Source of the DNA: Paulownia fortunei
Taxonomy: Eukaryota; Streptophyta; Magnoliopsida; Lamiales; Paulowniaceae
Length of the DNA stretch: 64,000 nt
Assembly: GCA_019321725.1 (NCBI GenBank)
Contig: CM033114.1
Coordinates: 17,402,278-17,466,277 of the forward strand
Direction: 5' to 3'
Both the position numbers and the translations under genes were made by a program. Within the stretch, counting starts at the first letter, position 1, and every line of letters starts with the position of its first letter. Shown here one piece after another: positions 33,790 through 47,149 of the stretch. Below the pieces are notes generated by a model. It did not search any database. It was not told the origin of the DNA and saw only the letters and a program-made list of their open reading frames with translations.

Positions 33790-36620
33790 CCTATGAGCAA
33801 TGTGCTCATGAAACAACTTAGGTGGTAAACCTTGGTGAACCATGGAGTTTGTCCCAATATATTCTACAGACACTTGACAATTCTAAATTCTTTCTTTATT
33901 TAACAACAAGAAACTTGATGTCTACGTGCCTCGACTTCAAGGAGCTTCTGTTGTTAATGGAATATGGTAAGGCCGATTCATTATCACAATATATCTTTAG
34001 TGGTATTTAATATCATTCTTAATATGCAACCTAGTGATAGAGTTATGCAGCCATATCCCAGGATTAGATACCTCATAACAGGCTATGAATTCAACTACCA
34101 TAGTGGAAGAAGCTATGAGTGTCTACTTAGCACTCTTCCTAAAAAATAGCTCTTCCAGCTAGCAATTAAATATAGCTCAAAGTAGATCTCTAACTATATA
34201 GACATTCAATAAAATCATAATCAGAATACCAAATGATCTCCTGAAGATCTAATTTTTGATAAGTGAGCATATAATCTTTTATTCTATATAAACACCATAT
34301 AACCTTTTTGGCTGCTTTTCAATGATCCATTCCACAGTTATTTAAATATCTGTCTAATATTCCTTCTATGCATGCTATATCTAGATGTGTACAAATTTTA
34401 GCATACATAAGGCTTCCTACAGCTAACGCATGAGGAATCTTTTGCATTTATTTACTTTAAACTCATTTTTGGGGCACTAATTGAGACTAAACTTGTCTCC
34501 CTTAGCAATAGGAGTATCTTTCGATGTGCAATCTTTCATGTCAAATCTATTGAGAACCCTTTCGATATAGCTCTTTTATGATAACCCAAGGATACATCGA
34601 GAGCGATCTCGATGTATCTGTATACCTAAGACAAAAAAAGTGTCCCCAAGATCTTTCATCTCAAAATTCTTAGTCAAAAATCCCTTGGTTTCGTGCAATA
34701 AGCCTATATCGCTACTGGCTAACAGTATGTCATCGACATATAACACCAGAAAGATATATTTACTCCCACTGAACTTGTGGTATACACAATCATCAACCTT
34801 ATTTACCTCAAACCCAAACGAGATAATGACTTGATGAAATTTATGATACCGTTAACGGGAAGCCAGCCATAAATCAAAATGAGCTACTACTGCCAAAATA
34901 ATTCTAAAGAGTCTTTCAATTATACCAAAAGAAAAATCTCTTTATAATCAATGTATTCCTTTTGAGTAAGATCCTTGACGACTAGACATACTTTATATCT
35001 CTCAACATTGCATTTTTAATCCTTAGTGGTCTTAAACATCCATTTGCAACCAATATGTTTCACACCTTTAGGCAATTTGATGAGATCCCAAATATCATTG
35101 TTTCTTATGGATTTCATCTTCTCTTTCATGACATCAATCCACTTTTGAAAACTAAAACTTTATTGGTTTGATGAAAGTTAATTGAATCATTTTTCATCAC
35201 TCCTATGTCAACATCATGTTCATGGAGAAAGACGATATAATAACCAGAATCGTTGTTCTCCTCTCTCAAGTAGATTTCTTAATTGCATTTCCTCTTGAGA
35301 TTGTTGAGTTTGTTCTTTAAAAAATAATTTTCTTTATTTTGAGGAAAGAGCTCCTCAACATTATTTTTGATAGTCCGAATTTGTATCTTGAACAATGTCA
35401 GGAATAGAAGCCTAAACATTGTCAATATTAACAATAGGAAGAGAAATGAATTCCTCTTCAAAGATAATGTCTTTAACCTTATCTCCCTCCCAAACTCAAC
35501 TTTCTCAAGAGAAACCGCATTTCCCGTCTGAAAATAATCTAGTCAAGGGATCATAAAATTTGTAATCTCTTAAAGATTTAGAGTATCCAACAAAGCGACA
35601 GCTTAAAAATCTGGAGTCCAATTTCCTTTCATTTGACTTTTAAGGCCTTACCTTAGTTGGACAACCCCAAATATATTGCATATCCATAGTCCATAAGAAG
35701 TTTTAGCTACCACTTTGATTGGAACCTTGTTAATAATGCAAGTTGCAGTTTTTAGTGCTTCTCTCAAGGTTTTTCAATAAAGAAAAATAACTAATCATAC
35801 TTTTTACCATGTCCTTAAGCATTATGTTTTGTATGTTTTGTACCATATGAACTGATATACAAGGTTTCCAAAATATATGTTGTCATCAATGATAAAGAAC
35901 TAGTACCAATAAGATTTGAATCTTGAAAGAGACTAAATTTGTTATTTCCAAATGAACAAGAATAACTAAATTTGTCCAAAGTAAAAATAGAAATCATACT
36001 CAATCTAAATGATGATATTGTATGTCTCTTTCAAATTAAAAAAAAATAACCGACCATTGATGATATCCTAAAAAAAATCCGTATAGCCTCAACTGTAACT
36101 ATTTTGCCAAAGCTCACATAGATGCATCTTTCAGTATCACTTAGTTGTTGGCTTAATAAACAACCCTGCATAGACACACTTATGTGAATAGTGGAACCAA
36201 AATCTACCCACCAACTTATCTAGGTACAAAAAACTAAAGTAACTTAAAAAATGAACCAAAGTGAGAAGTACATTAATTAGCATACTTGGGACTTTTTTTT
36301 TTTTTTGTTCACCCTTCCTACAGAAGTAACAGGTAAATTCCTAATTCTGTTTCTTTTGCAATTTCTGTTATGGTGTCCCAATTGCAACTTACTTTCTTTT
36401 ATCCTGAGGGATAGTTGCTAAGTGAGCACGTCTTTTCTCGCTCAAACCTTTCTTCTTCTTGCACAGTAAGATATGAACTCATTAAGAGTCCATTTGTCCT
36501 TTAGGGTGTTGTCACTCACTTTAAATTGACCTTATTGTGCAGGAAGATAAATAAAACCATATGCACGAGCAAGTCCTCAAACAGCTCTAACTTTAGTGCA
36601 TTTAATTTGGAAGCGAGATT
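33790..36620 (-). pseudogene. gag-pol remnant of the minus-strand copia element
   Basis: Read on the minus strand: gag block KLKALKLELFEDLLVHMV-like text (about 36540-36600) and KDKWTLNEFI (36480-36510); integrase part REALKTATCIINKVPIKVVA (35700-35770); then RT with QKKYIDYKEIFLWYN-like text, LYVDDIL (YVDD at 34729-34740), SDIGLLHETKGFLTKNFEMK (34655-34715), DLGDTFFVLGIQIHRDRSR (34590-34650) and IERVLNRFDMKDCTS (34530-34575); RNase H and tail, HIGTNSMVHQGLPPKLFHEH (33805-33865). At least a dozen stops or frame changes and several deletions break it. The YVDD residues are intact. Confidence 0.85.
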
Positions 36621-37223
36621 GGACATTTACATAATATACTACCTTATGTTCCCTTTTCCTTTATACCTTATTGAAACAAAATTAACCAAAAAGGTGTTTG
36701 TTTCAACCAATATCTTTAAGGAACTTCTTAACACTATCCTCCTCAAACATAGTGCCCCTAAATATTTCTAAAATTGTACACTTTATGATCATAAGACTCA
36801 TGCGGTTAGAACAACCCCACTTTTCAAAGTCCCTTTAACCTTAGGGGAACTTTCATTAGTGAGCATAGGAGATCGTTATATCTTAAACGCAAGGTCAAGA
36901 TCCATGCACCCTAGAACAATCACAATATTCTCTTTTATATTCTTGAAATTTGTGCCTTTAAGCACAAATAAAATTAACATTGGCAGATCTTGTAAAATTA
37001 TAAGTAGAAATATAATTCAGGGAACAAAACTAAATAATATGCTCATAGTCAATATTCATGTCATCATAAAAAAATAATCCATATTTATGCATGACATAAT
37101 TAAATAATAGTGGGCCCCATCATGAGATACCTAGTACAATATTAATGTTTAGTCTTTGGACAGAAACATCAACTATAAGTGGTACTCTTAATGTAGTAAT
37201 CAAATACTGACAATTAGTCCTGT

Positions 37224-37550
37224 CAAACAATAACCTTCCTTTGAGCCGATTATTGCTCACATAAAAAACCTAATAATCATCACGTACTTATTATCACAGG
37301 TATATCTGTTATTTGGCCAAATAATAACCTTCCTTTGAGTCGATTATTATTCGCATAAATAACAAATATACACATCTTAATATCCCAAAATAAATAAATC
37401 TACACAATAGAGGTTACTTTGGCAACGTATTATTTCAATCAATTTATTTTGTGATATCAAACAAGTAGAAACAAATATAATTCCAAATTTATCTTGCATG
37501 TCTATCATCTGGCCAAATAATAATCTTCCTTTAGGCCGATTATTATCCGC
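37224..37550 (-). repeat. three copies of a hairpin-forming motif in the copia leader
   Basis: The core AATAATAACCTTCCTTTGAG with a following CGATTATTATT occurs at 37228-37257, 37318-37351 and 37514-37548. Each copy has complementary arms: CAATAA/TTATTG in the first, AATAATAA/TTATTATT in the second, ATAATAATC/GATTATTAT in the third, around a conserved TTCCTTTRRG loop. It lies between the primer binding site and gag on the minus strand. Confidence 0.7.
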
Positions 37551-38498
37551 AAACATATAGACATAATGCAAACCTTTTACTTGATATCTAATATTTCAAA
37601 AATAAATTTAATAATAGTGGTCACTTTGGTGACGTATTATTTCAATTTATCTCGAAATATAAGATAAGATTTTTAAAATTTTCTTTATTGGGATTTTACT
37701 GAAATTGGATCGAGTCTTGTACAAATTAGATTTAAACTCAATTTTGAATTCAAATCTAATTCAATTCTTATGGGTTAGAATAAATCTTACCCGCTTTATG
37801 ATCCAAATAATGAGCCCAAACTCAAACTCAAAATTTAACCTTATAAGTTTGAACTCAATAACATATTTTTAATCTTTATTTTGATTTAAAGCTCGAAAAC
37901 CAAATAAGTTTTAAATCTGAATCCATAACTAAATTAAACCCAAAATAAATTAGACTCAAAATTCTTTATAATTTAAGTCCAAAACAAATAATTCTTAAGC
38001 CCAAACAAAACAAAGAATAATTCAAAAATTAGGCCCAAATTAAAACTTAATTTCAAAATTAGGTCTAAACTATAATTAACTTTTAATCTAATTACAATTA
38101 TATCCTAATCTACCAAACCACAAAACAGAAGACCCATTCTTCATTATCTCCGTCGTAAAGAACCAAATGGCGAGACTATTCTGCTTATGACTTGGTGTAA
38201 GATGTCTGATTTAGTTTTACACCAACAGTAAACAACCCATTATCTTGAAATAAGATAGATTTATCTTAATTGAATTCTTTCAATTAACATGCATCATAAT
38301 CCAAGCAATATGTCATAACTGAATTCATAATTTAAATTGAGTGTCTAATTGACTTTCAAAAAAAACATTGTTTAATTGAAAGTAATTGAAAAGAATCATA
38401 ATTGCTTCCAAAATCATCCTCAAATTTTTCTTTCAATTAAGATTATAAAACTGAATATAATCATAAAAGGAGAAATAATTCTTGATAATTTAACATGA

Positions 38499-38514
38499 AC
38501 TGCTCTGATACCAT
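38499..38514 (-). promoter_or_regulatory. primer binding site (initiator Met tRNA type)
   Basis: On the minus strand, two bases after the 5' LTR, ATGGTATCAGAGCAGT matches the TGGTATCAGAGC site complementary to plant initiator Met tRNA. It fixes the element's orientation. Confidence 0.85.
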
Positions 38515-38515
38515 T

Positions 38516-38948
38516 TGTTAGATTTTAATATAATATGATTCAATAATCATAATCCAGAATTGTGATGTAAATTATCTAGAAATACTTTAATTGTAAATTG
38601 GAAGCATACGAATCCATAACAATGAAAGTACTTGGGGTATGTGTCTTTCATAGTCAAATCAACTTAAAATGCTCAATGAATCTCTCTCTAAGATGGGAAA
38701 GAGGAAAAAAGCAATATTGTATAATATGACTTGGGGACCATCACCCATAATGTTATTTATATACTAGGTCAAAAAAGAATCCCATCAATCCAAAATTTGA
38801 CTAGTATTAGATTTCTATACATTACAAAATCCATACCCTAAAAATATTCCTAGAGTCTCATATGGTAAATCACTTATTTGACTCTATCAAATTGAATAGC
38901 CTATAATATAATTATTATATAAATATATAAGTCAAATTAATTCCAACA
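38516..38948 (-). repeat. 5' LTR of the minus-strand copia element (433 bp)
   Basis: On the minus strand it starts TGTTGGAATTAA at 38948 and ends AATCTAACA at 38516, matching 32908-33351. Confidence 0.9.
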
Positions 38949-39521
38949 ATTACTTCTAAAATCTTTTTATTTTTGCGTGGAACTGCTCCTAGATGTCAAA
39001 ACTATTATTCCTTTACTCATTTTCTAGTTTCTTTGGGTTGAAAGGAATAATGCCAAATATCAGGGAACTTCATTCAGTCAATGGCGAGTCATTAGGAAAA
39101 TTTATACTCACGTACGGACACTTAATAATATTTTTCCTCATGACTATGAATTTTGGTAGGGAGAATCTTCTTGTATTCTAGATTCGGATATAATCTTATG
39201 GGACGTGCGAGGATTCTTCTCCCACGTACAGTTAGATGGATGTGCCCATCGCCTGAATGGCTCAAGGTTAATTCTGATGGAGCCTCAAAAGGTAATCCGG
39301 TAATTTTTAGTGCCGGGGTATTGTGAGGGATTGCCTTGGTCAGATTGTTATAGCTTTTCTCTGAGTTCTTGGGTATTGTTTCGAACACTGTATCTGAGCT
39401 TCATGCTTTGGCATTAGGAATCTATCAGTGTTATCTATATAATTTACGCTGTCTTTGCATAGAGGTTAATTTTGAAATAGCCACTAATCTGTATGGTCTC
39501 AACAATAGTTTAAAAAAAAAA
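38949..39521 (+). pseudogene. LINE RNase H domain and 3' end
   Basis: The reading resumes in LINE linker text and gives TVRWMCPSPEWLKVNSDGAS, KGNPVIFSAGVL (39225-39325), SNTVSELHALALGIYQC (39377-39430) and RCLCIEVNFEIATNL (39450-39485), the RVT_3-type RNase H that closes many plant LINE ORFs. D (NSDGA) and E (SELHAL) are kept; the later Asp (VDS) is Asn. The A-run after NLYGLNNS marks the likely end. Confidence 0.82.
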
Positions 39522-40249
39522 AATGTTCGCAAAATCACATTTTAAAATTCATTTTTAAAAACACACAAATGCCATTTATAAACTCATTTTCAAAGATCAA
39601 TATTTACTCGATGCAGTCAAAAATCATGATTTCGAATGTATATCAAAATACTACATATACAATGTTATCTATACTATACTTAAAAGTGTGAATAGCTTTT
39701 AAAGTTTCTTGAAAAATTTGATTCGATAAACATAGCCTTCTAGCATAATTAATTTTAAGGAAACTAAGTAATTTGGTGATTCTTTAACTTTAATTTGAGT
39801 GTGATTTCATCCGAACCACCGCCTGCTATTGTGGTGCAAAGATGTGAAGTTAGGAGGTTCATTTCTGCAGAAGGGCTTCAGAATCTAAGATTTATGCTTC
39901 AAGGATAGAGCTACACTTCACAAACTGACAATGCAATGTATGATTTCTTAAATTGACAATGCTATGAGTTCAAAAACTATATAAAGGCTAATTTTATCCA
40001 TCTACTTACATACTCTTTTTGCTCACCTTAATTTCTCTCTCATTCCTTTCAACAATGAAATATAACCAAAACAAAAATTGCAATATAGAGATCTACGAGA
40101 AGTTACCTTTTCATTCTATTGACAACTACATAAATATTTCTATTTTGTGAATCCACTTCTCTTGAGGTTAAAATTAACAAATGGTAATATGAAAAATTGA
40201 TATGAGAACTAAAATTTGATCAAATCTAAAAGTGTATATATGCCAATGT

Positions 40250-43200
40250 AAGAAACTAAAAGAACTTCATTTAGTATGTAGCAATTTGACATTACAACAA
40301 AACTTAGGTTTTTCTTAAACTATATATTAATTCAGATACTAATATGATATTCACGATTAAAATTTAATTAACAAATTTAGCCTTAAGGTTTACTAAGTTA
40401 AATTTTGAATAGTAAGTTTAAGATGTTATTTGTACATTGACGTTTGAATCTTTGGCAACGACATCCCGATGTATAATAAAAAATTATGAGAGAAATTTAT
40501 TTAAAGATCAAATTACCTTATTCCTCTATTTTAGAACAAAAAAAGAGGCATAACTTTCAATAAATTAATTGGTAGTTATCTTTTATAGTAAATAAATTTT
40601 TACAAAAAAATGAAATGAATAAGATCAAATTTTTTAGTCACTTCAATGACATAAAGAGTATAGATTAATTTTATATATAAAGAATAATTAAAAATTTATA
40701 ATTATATACGGTTCATAAATTTACAACAGCATAATTTTTATAATAAAATAAAAGACTCAAGTTCAACTGCAAATGTCATATTTAATAGTATAATAACTTG
40801 GGCACTTTCAAGTAAAAGTCAAAAGGAGTTATTTTCTGATATAATTTCTTCATAGATAAATATAATACATATTCTGTATAATATTAAACCTCATTTAGAT
40901 TTTGGTCTAAATTGTTTTTCATAGTTATGCATATAAAAAGTTGACCCTCACTTAGTGTTTTTAAAATTATATATATATATATATATTTCAAACATATAAG
41001 AGTAATTTATATTCTTTCCTGCAGCAAATATAATTGAACTTTAATTTTGATCTTTTGTCTAATCGAAAATAATATTTTTTTCATTAGTATTCTCATATCT
41101 GAAATTGCATGTTCACTTTAAATATTCAAGAAGATAAAATTTAATTTAAGTTGTTTTTTATTTTAAAATTTTATAATAATTGGTTATTGCCTCAAAATTA
41201 AAACTTTGGTCTCCTGTTTCTTTTTCAAAACTACATATAGTTTTATTATTTACTAAATTAAGATATTTGGTATACAATCAAAGAGAGCTTCAAAATTTAT
41301 AACTATTAATGACTGCCTCAAAATTAAAATCCTGTCTTCTTTTTTTTTTCAAAACGATATATAATTTTATTATTTACTAAATCAAGATACTTAGTATTCA
41401 ATCAAATAAAGTTTCAAAATTTGTATTTTGGCTTATCACTTTTTTAACATTTTTATTTAAAACTTGACTCTTAATTATAATGATGGAATATTATCATATA
41501 TGTTACATTCTGTTCTTTTGTTTTTAGTTACACTTTTTTTAAAAAAAATTGACATGATATGGCTACAGATATGTTTTAATAAAATTGCAAACCTTTGAAA
41601 ATGTGAATTCAAATAATATTAAATTGAAATGTTATGATAAAGATACTCACATGATTGTTAATAAATCCTTAGAAGAGATTTTTAAATTAATTTTTTTTAT
41701 ATTCAGATATAGAAAAAAAAAGATTAGATAGAATAAAAGAAAGTCACTATGTAATAATTTAAAGTCTAAAAGTAAATGTATGCTACTGTAAAAAGAAAAA
41801 TTAAAAGAACATCATTTAATATGTAACAATTTTGACATTTATAGCAAAAAGTCAAGTATTTCTTAGTTGTATATTAATTCAGTCAACAAATTTAGCCTTA
41901 AAGTTACAATGTTAAATCATGCATAGTAATTTAAGGGGTTATTTTCACCTTGAAATATGGATATTTAGCAACCACAAAACCCCTTATTCGATAAAAAATT
42001 CTTAGAGAATTTTTTTTAAAGATTAAAGTATCATATTCTTTTTTTTTTTTTAAAAAGGCATAATTTAAAAAGAAAACTAATTGATAATTATATCTTATAA
42101 CAAAAAAATTATACAAAAAAATGAAATGAATAAGATCAAACTTTAAATTTTATAATCCCTTCAACGACATTAGGAGTATAGATTAATTTTATATATTAAG
42201 AATTATTATGATTTTTATAATTATACATGGTTCACAATTTGCAATTATGTAATTTTATAACAAAATTGAAGAGTCAAGTTCAATTGCAAATATTATCTTT
42301 AATAGTATAACACATTGTAAACTTTCAAGAAAAAAAAATATTCAAAAGGACTTATTTTTAGATGCATTTTTTTATCATAAATAAATAATAATACATATTT
42401 TATATATTATTAAAACTTATGATTTAAATACTGGTCTAATATTTGTTTAATAATTATGCATGTTGGAAGATGACCCTCACTTAGTGTTTTAAAAATTATG
42501 TATTTCGAACTTAATTTATACTCTTTCCTTTAGTAAATATACTTGAACTTTAATTTTGATCTTTTACTTATTTCTAATAATTTATGTATTTTAAAAACTA
42601 CATTTTTGTCATTAATATTCATTGTTTTCTCATATTTAAAGTAGTATATTCTCTTTATTATTGAAGAAGATAGAATTGAATTTAAGTTATTTTTTATTTT
42701 AAAACATTCATTTCAAAAACATTAGTTTTTACTAAGTTATTCTTAAGCATAAAAGTTTATCAATACTTTTTACAATTGTTGATTGTTGCCTCAAAATATT
42801 ATTTCTAGTTCCTATTTCTTTTTTAAACTATAAATATTTTTAAATTAAGTTATTTGTTATACAATCGAAGATAGTATCAAAGTATAAATTTTGACTTAAC
42901 ATTTTTTTATATTTTTATTTAGAACATGATTTTCAAAATGGTGGATTATTTTCAAATATATTAGGTTATATGTTTTTATTTGAAAATACTATTTTTTTTT
43001 TAGAATTTTTATAAAGATGTTTTACCAAAAAAACCTCATGATAGTGGATTCAAATAATCTTAAATTAAAGTGTTAAATATAATATTTACGTAATTGTAAA
43101 TAAAATTTTAAAAGAGATTCCAAATTTAATTTTTCGTGATTGAGATTTAAGGGGAAAAAAAAGTAGATAGAATAAGAGAAACATTTGCTCTACTTTTGTT

Positions 43201-43752
43201 GTGTATTTTTCTCATCTTTTATTGTAATTAGGTCTAATCAATGAGATGAAAAGTCAAAAAAAAAAAATTAACAAGAAAAAAGATTTAAAACTCTAAATAA
43301 AAATTTATTATGACTTTTACAAATTATATTTTATATTGCACCTCATAAATTTTAATTTTAATATTATATTGTATTTTCAATGTCTTGTGTTCATTATAGT
43401 CTTTTTATTTCTTACTTATATGGAGGTATATTAACTCAATGTTAATAATAGATGGAATTTAATATAATTAAATTCCGCAAAATAACTTCAAATTAAAGGA
43501 TAATATAGATTTAAAAAGGATGTACATGTTTTAAAAAAATAGAAGAAAAATGAAAATAATTTTATTTAATATGTATTTAACATTTATAGCAAAAGTCAGA
43601 CCCCTTTAAAAATGGCATCCTTAAAAATTCTGAAAATCCAGGCATCAGTATGATATTTATGACAAAACTCAGGTAACAAAATAATTTAACTTAACAAAAT
43701 TAAAATATATGCAAAAGATGGAAACAAAAAATTAAAATTGGATAGAATCTTA
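40250..43752 (+). repeat. older, diverged repeats of about 1.5 kb inside the Helitron
   Basis: Landmarks recur in the same order: AAATTTAGCCTTAA at 40374 and 41888; TGAAATGAATAAGATCAAA at 40611 and 42122; GACCCTCACTTAGTGTTTT near 40945 and 42474; CTTTAATTTTGATCTTTT near 41039 and 42548; ATTGCCTCAAAAT near 41188 and 42788. Spacing is about 1510-1600 bp with much divergence, so the recent 2.79 kb unit holds roughly two old monomers, one of them incomplete. Confidence 0.8.
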
Positions 43753-46538
43753 ATATATATATATATATATATATTTCAAACATATAAGAGTAATTTATAT
43801 TCTTTCCTGCAGCAAATATAATTGAACTTTAATTTTGATCTTTTGTCTAATCGAAAATAATATTTTTTTCATTAGTATTCTCATATCTGAAATTGCATGT
43901 TCACTTTAAATATTCAAGAAGATAAAATTTAATTTAAGTTGTTTTTTATTTTAAAATTTTATAATAATTGGTTATTGCCTCAAAATTAAAACTTTGGTCT
44001 CCTGTTTCTTTTTCAAAACTACATATAGTTTTATTATTTACTAAATTAAGATATTTGGTATACAATCAAAGAGAGCTTCAAAATTTATAACTATTAATGA
44101 CTGCCTCAAAATTAAAATCCTGTCTTCTTTTTTTTTTCAAAACGATATATAATTTTATTATTTACTAAATCAAGATACTTAGTATTCAATCAAATAAAGT
44201 TTCAAAATTTGTATTTTGGCTTATCACTTTTTTAACATTTTTATTTAAAACTTGACTCTTAATTATAATGATGGAATATTATCATATATGTTACATTCTG
44301 TTCTTTTGTTTTTAGTTACACTTTTTTTAAAAAAAATTGACATGATATGGCTACAGATATGTTTTAATAAAATTGCAAACCTTTGAAAATGTGAATTCAA
44401 ATAATATTAAATTGAAATGTTATGATAAAGATACTCACATGATTGTTAATAAATCCTTAGAAGAGATTTTTAAATTAATTTTTTTTATATTCAGATATAG
44501 AAAAAAAAAGATTAGATAGAATAAAAGAAAGTCACTATGTAATAATTTAAAGTCTAAAAGTAAATGTATGCTACTGTAAAAAGAAAAATTAAAAGAACAT
44601 CATTTAATATGTAACAATTTTGACATTTATAGCAAAAAGTCAAGTATTTCTTAGTTGTATATTAATTCAGTCAACAAATTTAGCCTTAAAGTTACAATGT
44701 TAAATCATGCATAGTAATTTAAGGGGTTATTTTCACCTTGAAATATGGATATTTAGCAACCACAAAACCCCTTATTCGATAAAAAATTCTTAGAGAATTT
44801 TTTTTAAAGATTAAAGTATCATATTCCTTTTTTTTTTTTTAAAAAGGCATAATTTAAAAAGAAAACTAATTGATAATTATATCTTATAACAAAAAAATTA
44901 TACAAAAAAATGAAATGAATAAGATCAAACTTTAAATTTTATAATCCCTTCAACGACATTAGGAGTATAGATTAATTTTATATATTAAGAATTATTATGA
45001 TTTTTATAATTATACATGGTTCACAATTTGCAATTATGTAATTTTATAACAAAATTGAAGAGTCAAGTTCAATTGCAAATATTATCTTTAATAGTATAAC
45101 ACATTGTAAACTTTCAAGAAAAAAAAATATTCAAAAGGACTTATTTTTAGATGCATTTTTTTATCATAAATAAATAATAATACATATTTTATATATTATT
45201 AAAACTTATGATTTAAATACTGGTCTAATATTTGTTTAATAATTATGCATGTTGGAAGATGACCCTCACTTAGTGTTTTAAAAATTATGTATTTCGAACT
45301 TAATTTATACTCTTTCCTTTAGTAAATATACTTGAACTTTAATTTTGATCTTTTACTTATTTCTAATAATTTATGTATTTTAAAAACTACATTTTTGTCA
45401 TTAATATTCATTGTTTTCTCATATTTAAAGTAGTATATTCTCTTTATTATTGAAGAAGATAGAATTGAATTTAAGTTATTTTTTATTTTAAAACATTCAT
45501 TTCAAAAACATTAGTTTTTACTAAGTTATTCTTAAGCATAAAAGTTTATCAATACTTTTTACAATTGTTGATTGTTGCCTCAAAATATTATTTCTAGTTC
45601 CTATTTCTTTTTTAAACTATAAATATTTTTAAATTAAGTTATTTGTTATACAATCGAAGATAGTATCAAAGTATAAATTTTGACTTAACATTTTTTTATA
45701 TTTTTATTTAGAACATGATTTTCAAAATGGTGGATTATTTTCAAATATATTAGGTTATATGTTTTTATTTGAAAATACTATTTTTTTTTTAGAATTTTTA
45801 TAAAGATGTTTTACCAAAAAAACCTCATGATAGTGGATTCAAATAATCTTAAATTAAAGTGTTACAATATAATATTTACGTAATTGTAAATAAAATTTTA
45901 AAAGAGATTCCAAATTTAATTTTTCGTGATTGAGATTTAAGGGGAAAAAAAAGTAGATAGAATAAGAGAAACATTTGCTCTACTTTTGTTGTGTATTTTT
46001 CTCATCTTTTATTGTAATTAGGTCTAATCAATGAGATGAAAAGTCAAAAAAAAAAAATTAACAAGAAAAAAGATTTAAAACTCTAAATAAAAATTTATTA
46101 TGACTTTTACAAATTATATTTTATATTGCACCTCATAAATTTTAATTTTAATATTATATTGTATTTTCAATGTCTTGTGTTCATTATAGTCTTTTTATTT
46201 CTTACTTATATGGAGGTATATTAACTCAATGTTAATAATAGATAGAATTTAATATAATTAAATTCCGCAAAATAACTTCAAATTAAAGGATAATATAGAT
46301 TAAAAAGGATGTACATGTTTTAAAAAAATAGAAGAAAAATGAAAATAATTTTATTTAATATGTATTTAACATTTATAGCAAAAGTCAGACCCCTTTAAAA
46401 ATGGCATCCTTAAAAATTCTGAAAATCCAGGCATCAGTATGATATTTATGACAAAACTCAGGTAACAAAATAATTTAACTTAACAAAATTAAAATATATG
46501 CAAAAGATGGAAACAAAAAATTAAAATTGGATAGAATC

Positions 46539-46541
<3 letters not shown>
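40986..46541 (+). repeat. near-identical 2.79 kb tandem duplication
   Basis: TTTCAAACATATAAGAGTAA begins copy 1 at 40986 and copy 2 at 43774, and GATAGAATCTTA closes them at 43741-43752 and 46530-46541, a period of 2788-2789 bp. Across the copies I noticed only a handful of differences, for example GATGGAATT versus GATAGAATT near 43453/46243, GTTAAATATAAT versus GTTACAATATAAT near 43070/45860, and one-base run-length changes. All three junctions (about 40968-40985, 43752-43773, 46542-46577) are (TA)n tracts. Confidence 0.95.
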
Positions 46542-46585
<44 letters not shown>

Positions 46586-47149
46586 ATATAAGCCCCTGTA
46601 AAAAAAATTAGAAAAACTTCATACAACATGTACCGATTTGACATTACTCGGGGGTATTTCTTAAACTATTTGTTAATTTAAACCTCAAGATAGATAGATT
46701 CAATTAGCCCTAATTTTAAGTTTTATGATAAAAATATTTATGTGGTTGTCAATGGAATGAAAAAAAAATGAATTAGTAATTTTTTTTATAGATCTTCTAT
46801 ATTGCAATTTTTGTTTTTGGTTCTTTGTTGGAAGGAATGAGAGAAAAAAAATGAAGTGAGCAAGAGAAGCATGTAAAAAAATGGATAAGTTTAGTCTTTA
46901 TATATTTTTTGAATTAATTAGTGATTATGAAGAATATCATGATATTGTACTTGATTTTGAAAAAAAATAATTTACTTTGCTTGAAAGTTTTTGATAAAAA
47001 TGTGACACTTTGTGGTTTATTTTTTAGTATTTTCTTTTAATTAACTTTGAATATTACATTAACTAAAAATATTGAATATTGTTACAAATATTTGAAAATA
47101 TGTATTAATCAATTTTTAGTATGTGAAATTACTCAATTTGATTATGTAT

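Larger units (their letters stand above)
32908..38948 (-). mobile_element. two-LTR Ty1/copia element (6.04 kb) inserted in the LINE
   Basis: The element lies on the minus strand: 5' LTR 38516-38948, primer binding site, leader, gag, pol, polypurine tract, 3' LTR 32908-33351. The 5 bp flanks are ATTAT (32903-32907) and ATTAC (38949-38953), a target duplication with one change. gag and pol are readable but full of stops and deletions; protease and much of integrase are poorly preserved. LTR differences (indels and many substitutions) show an old insertion, though it is younger than the LINE it splits. Confidence 0.9.
28180..39521 (+). mobile_element. plant L1-type LINE in three pieces, interrupted by two insertions
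   Basis: The pieces are 28180-28887 (RT N-terminal half), 31581-32907 (RT C-terminal half and zinc-binding zf-RVT region) and 38949-39521 (RNase H and an A-run). Order, strand and domain succession are those of a single plant LINE ORF2. It is 5' truncated: the endonuclease is missing. The A-run at about 39509-39521 may be its poly(A) end. The insertions are a copia solo LTR (28888-31580) and a full copia element (32908-38948). Confidence 0.85.
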
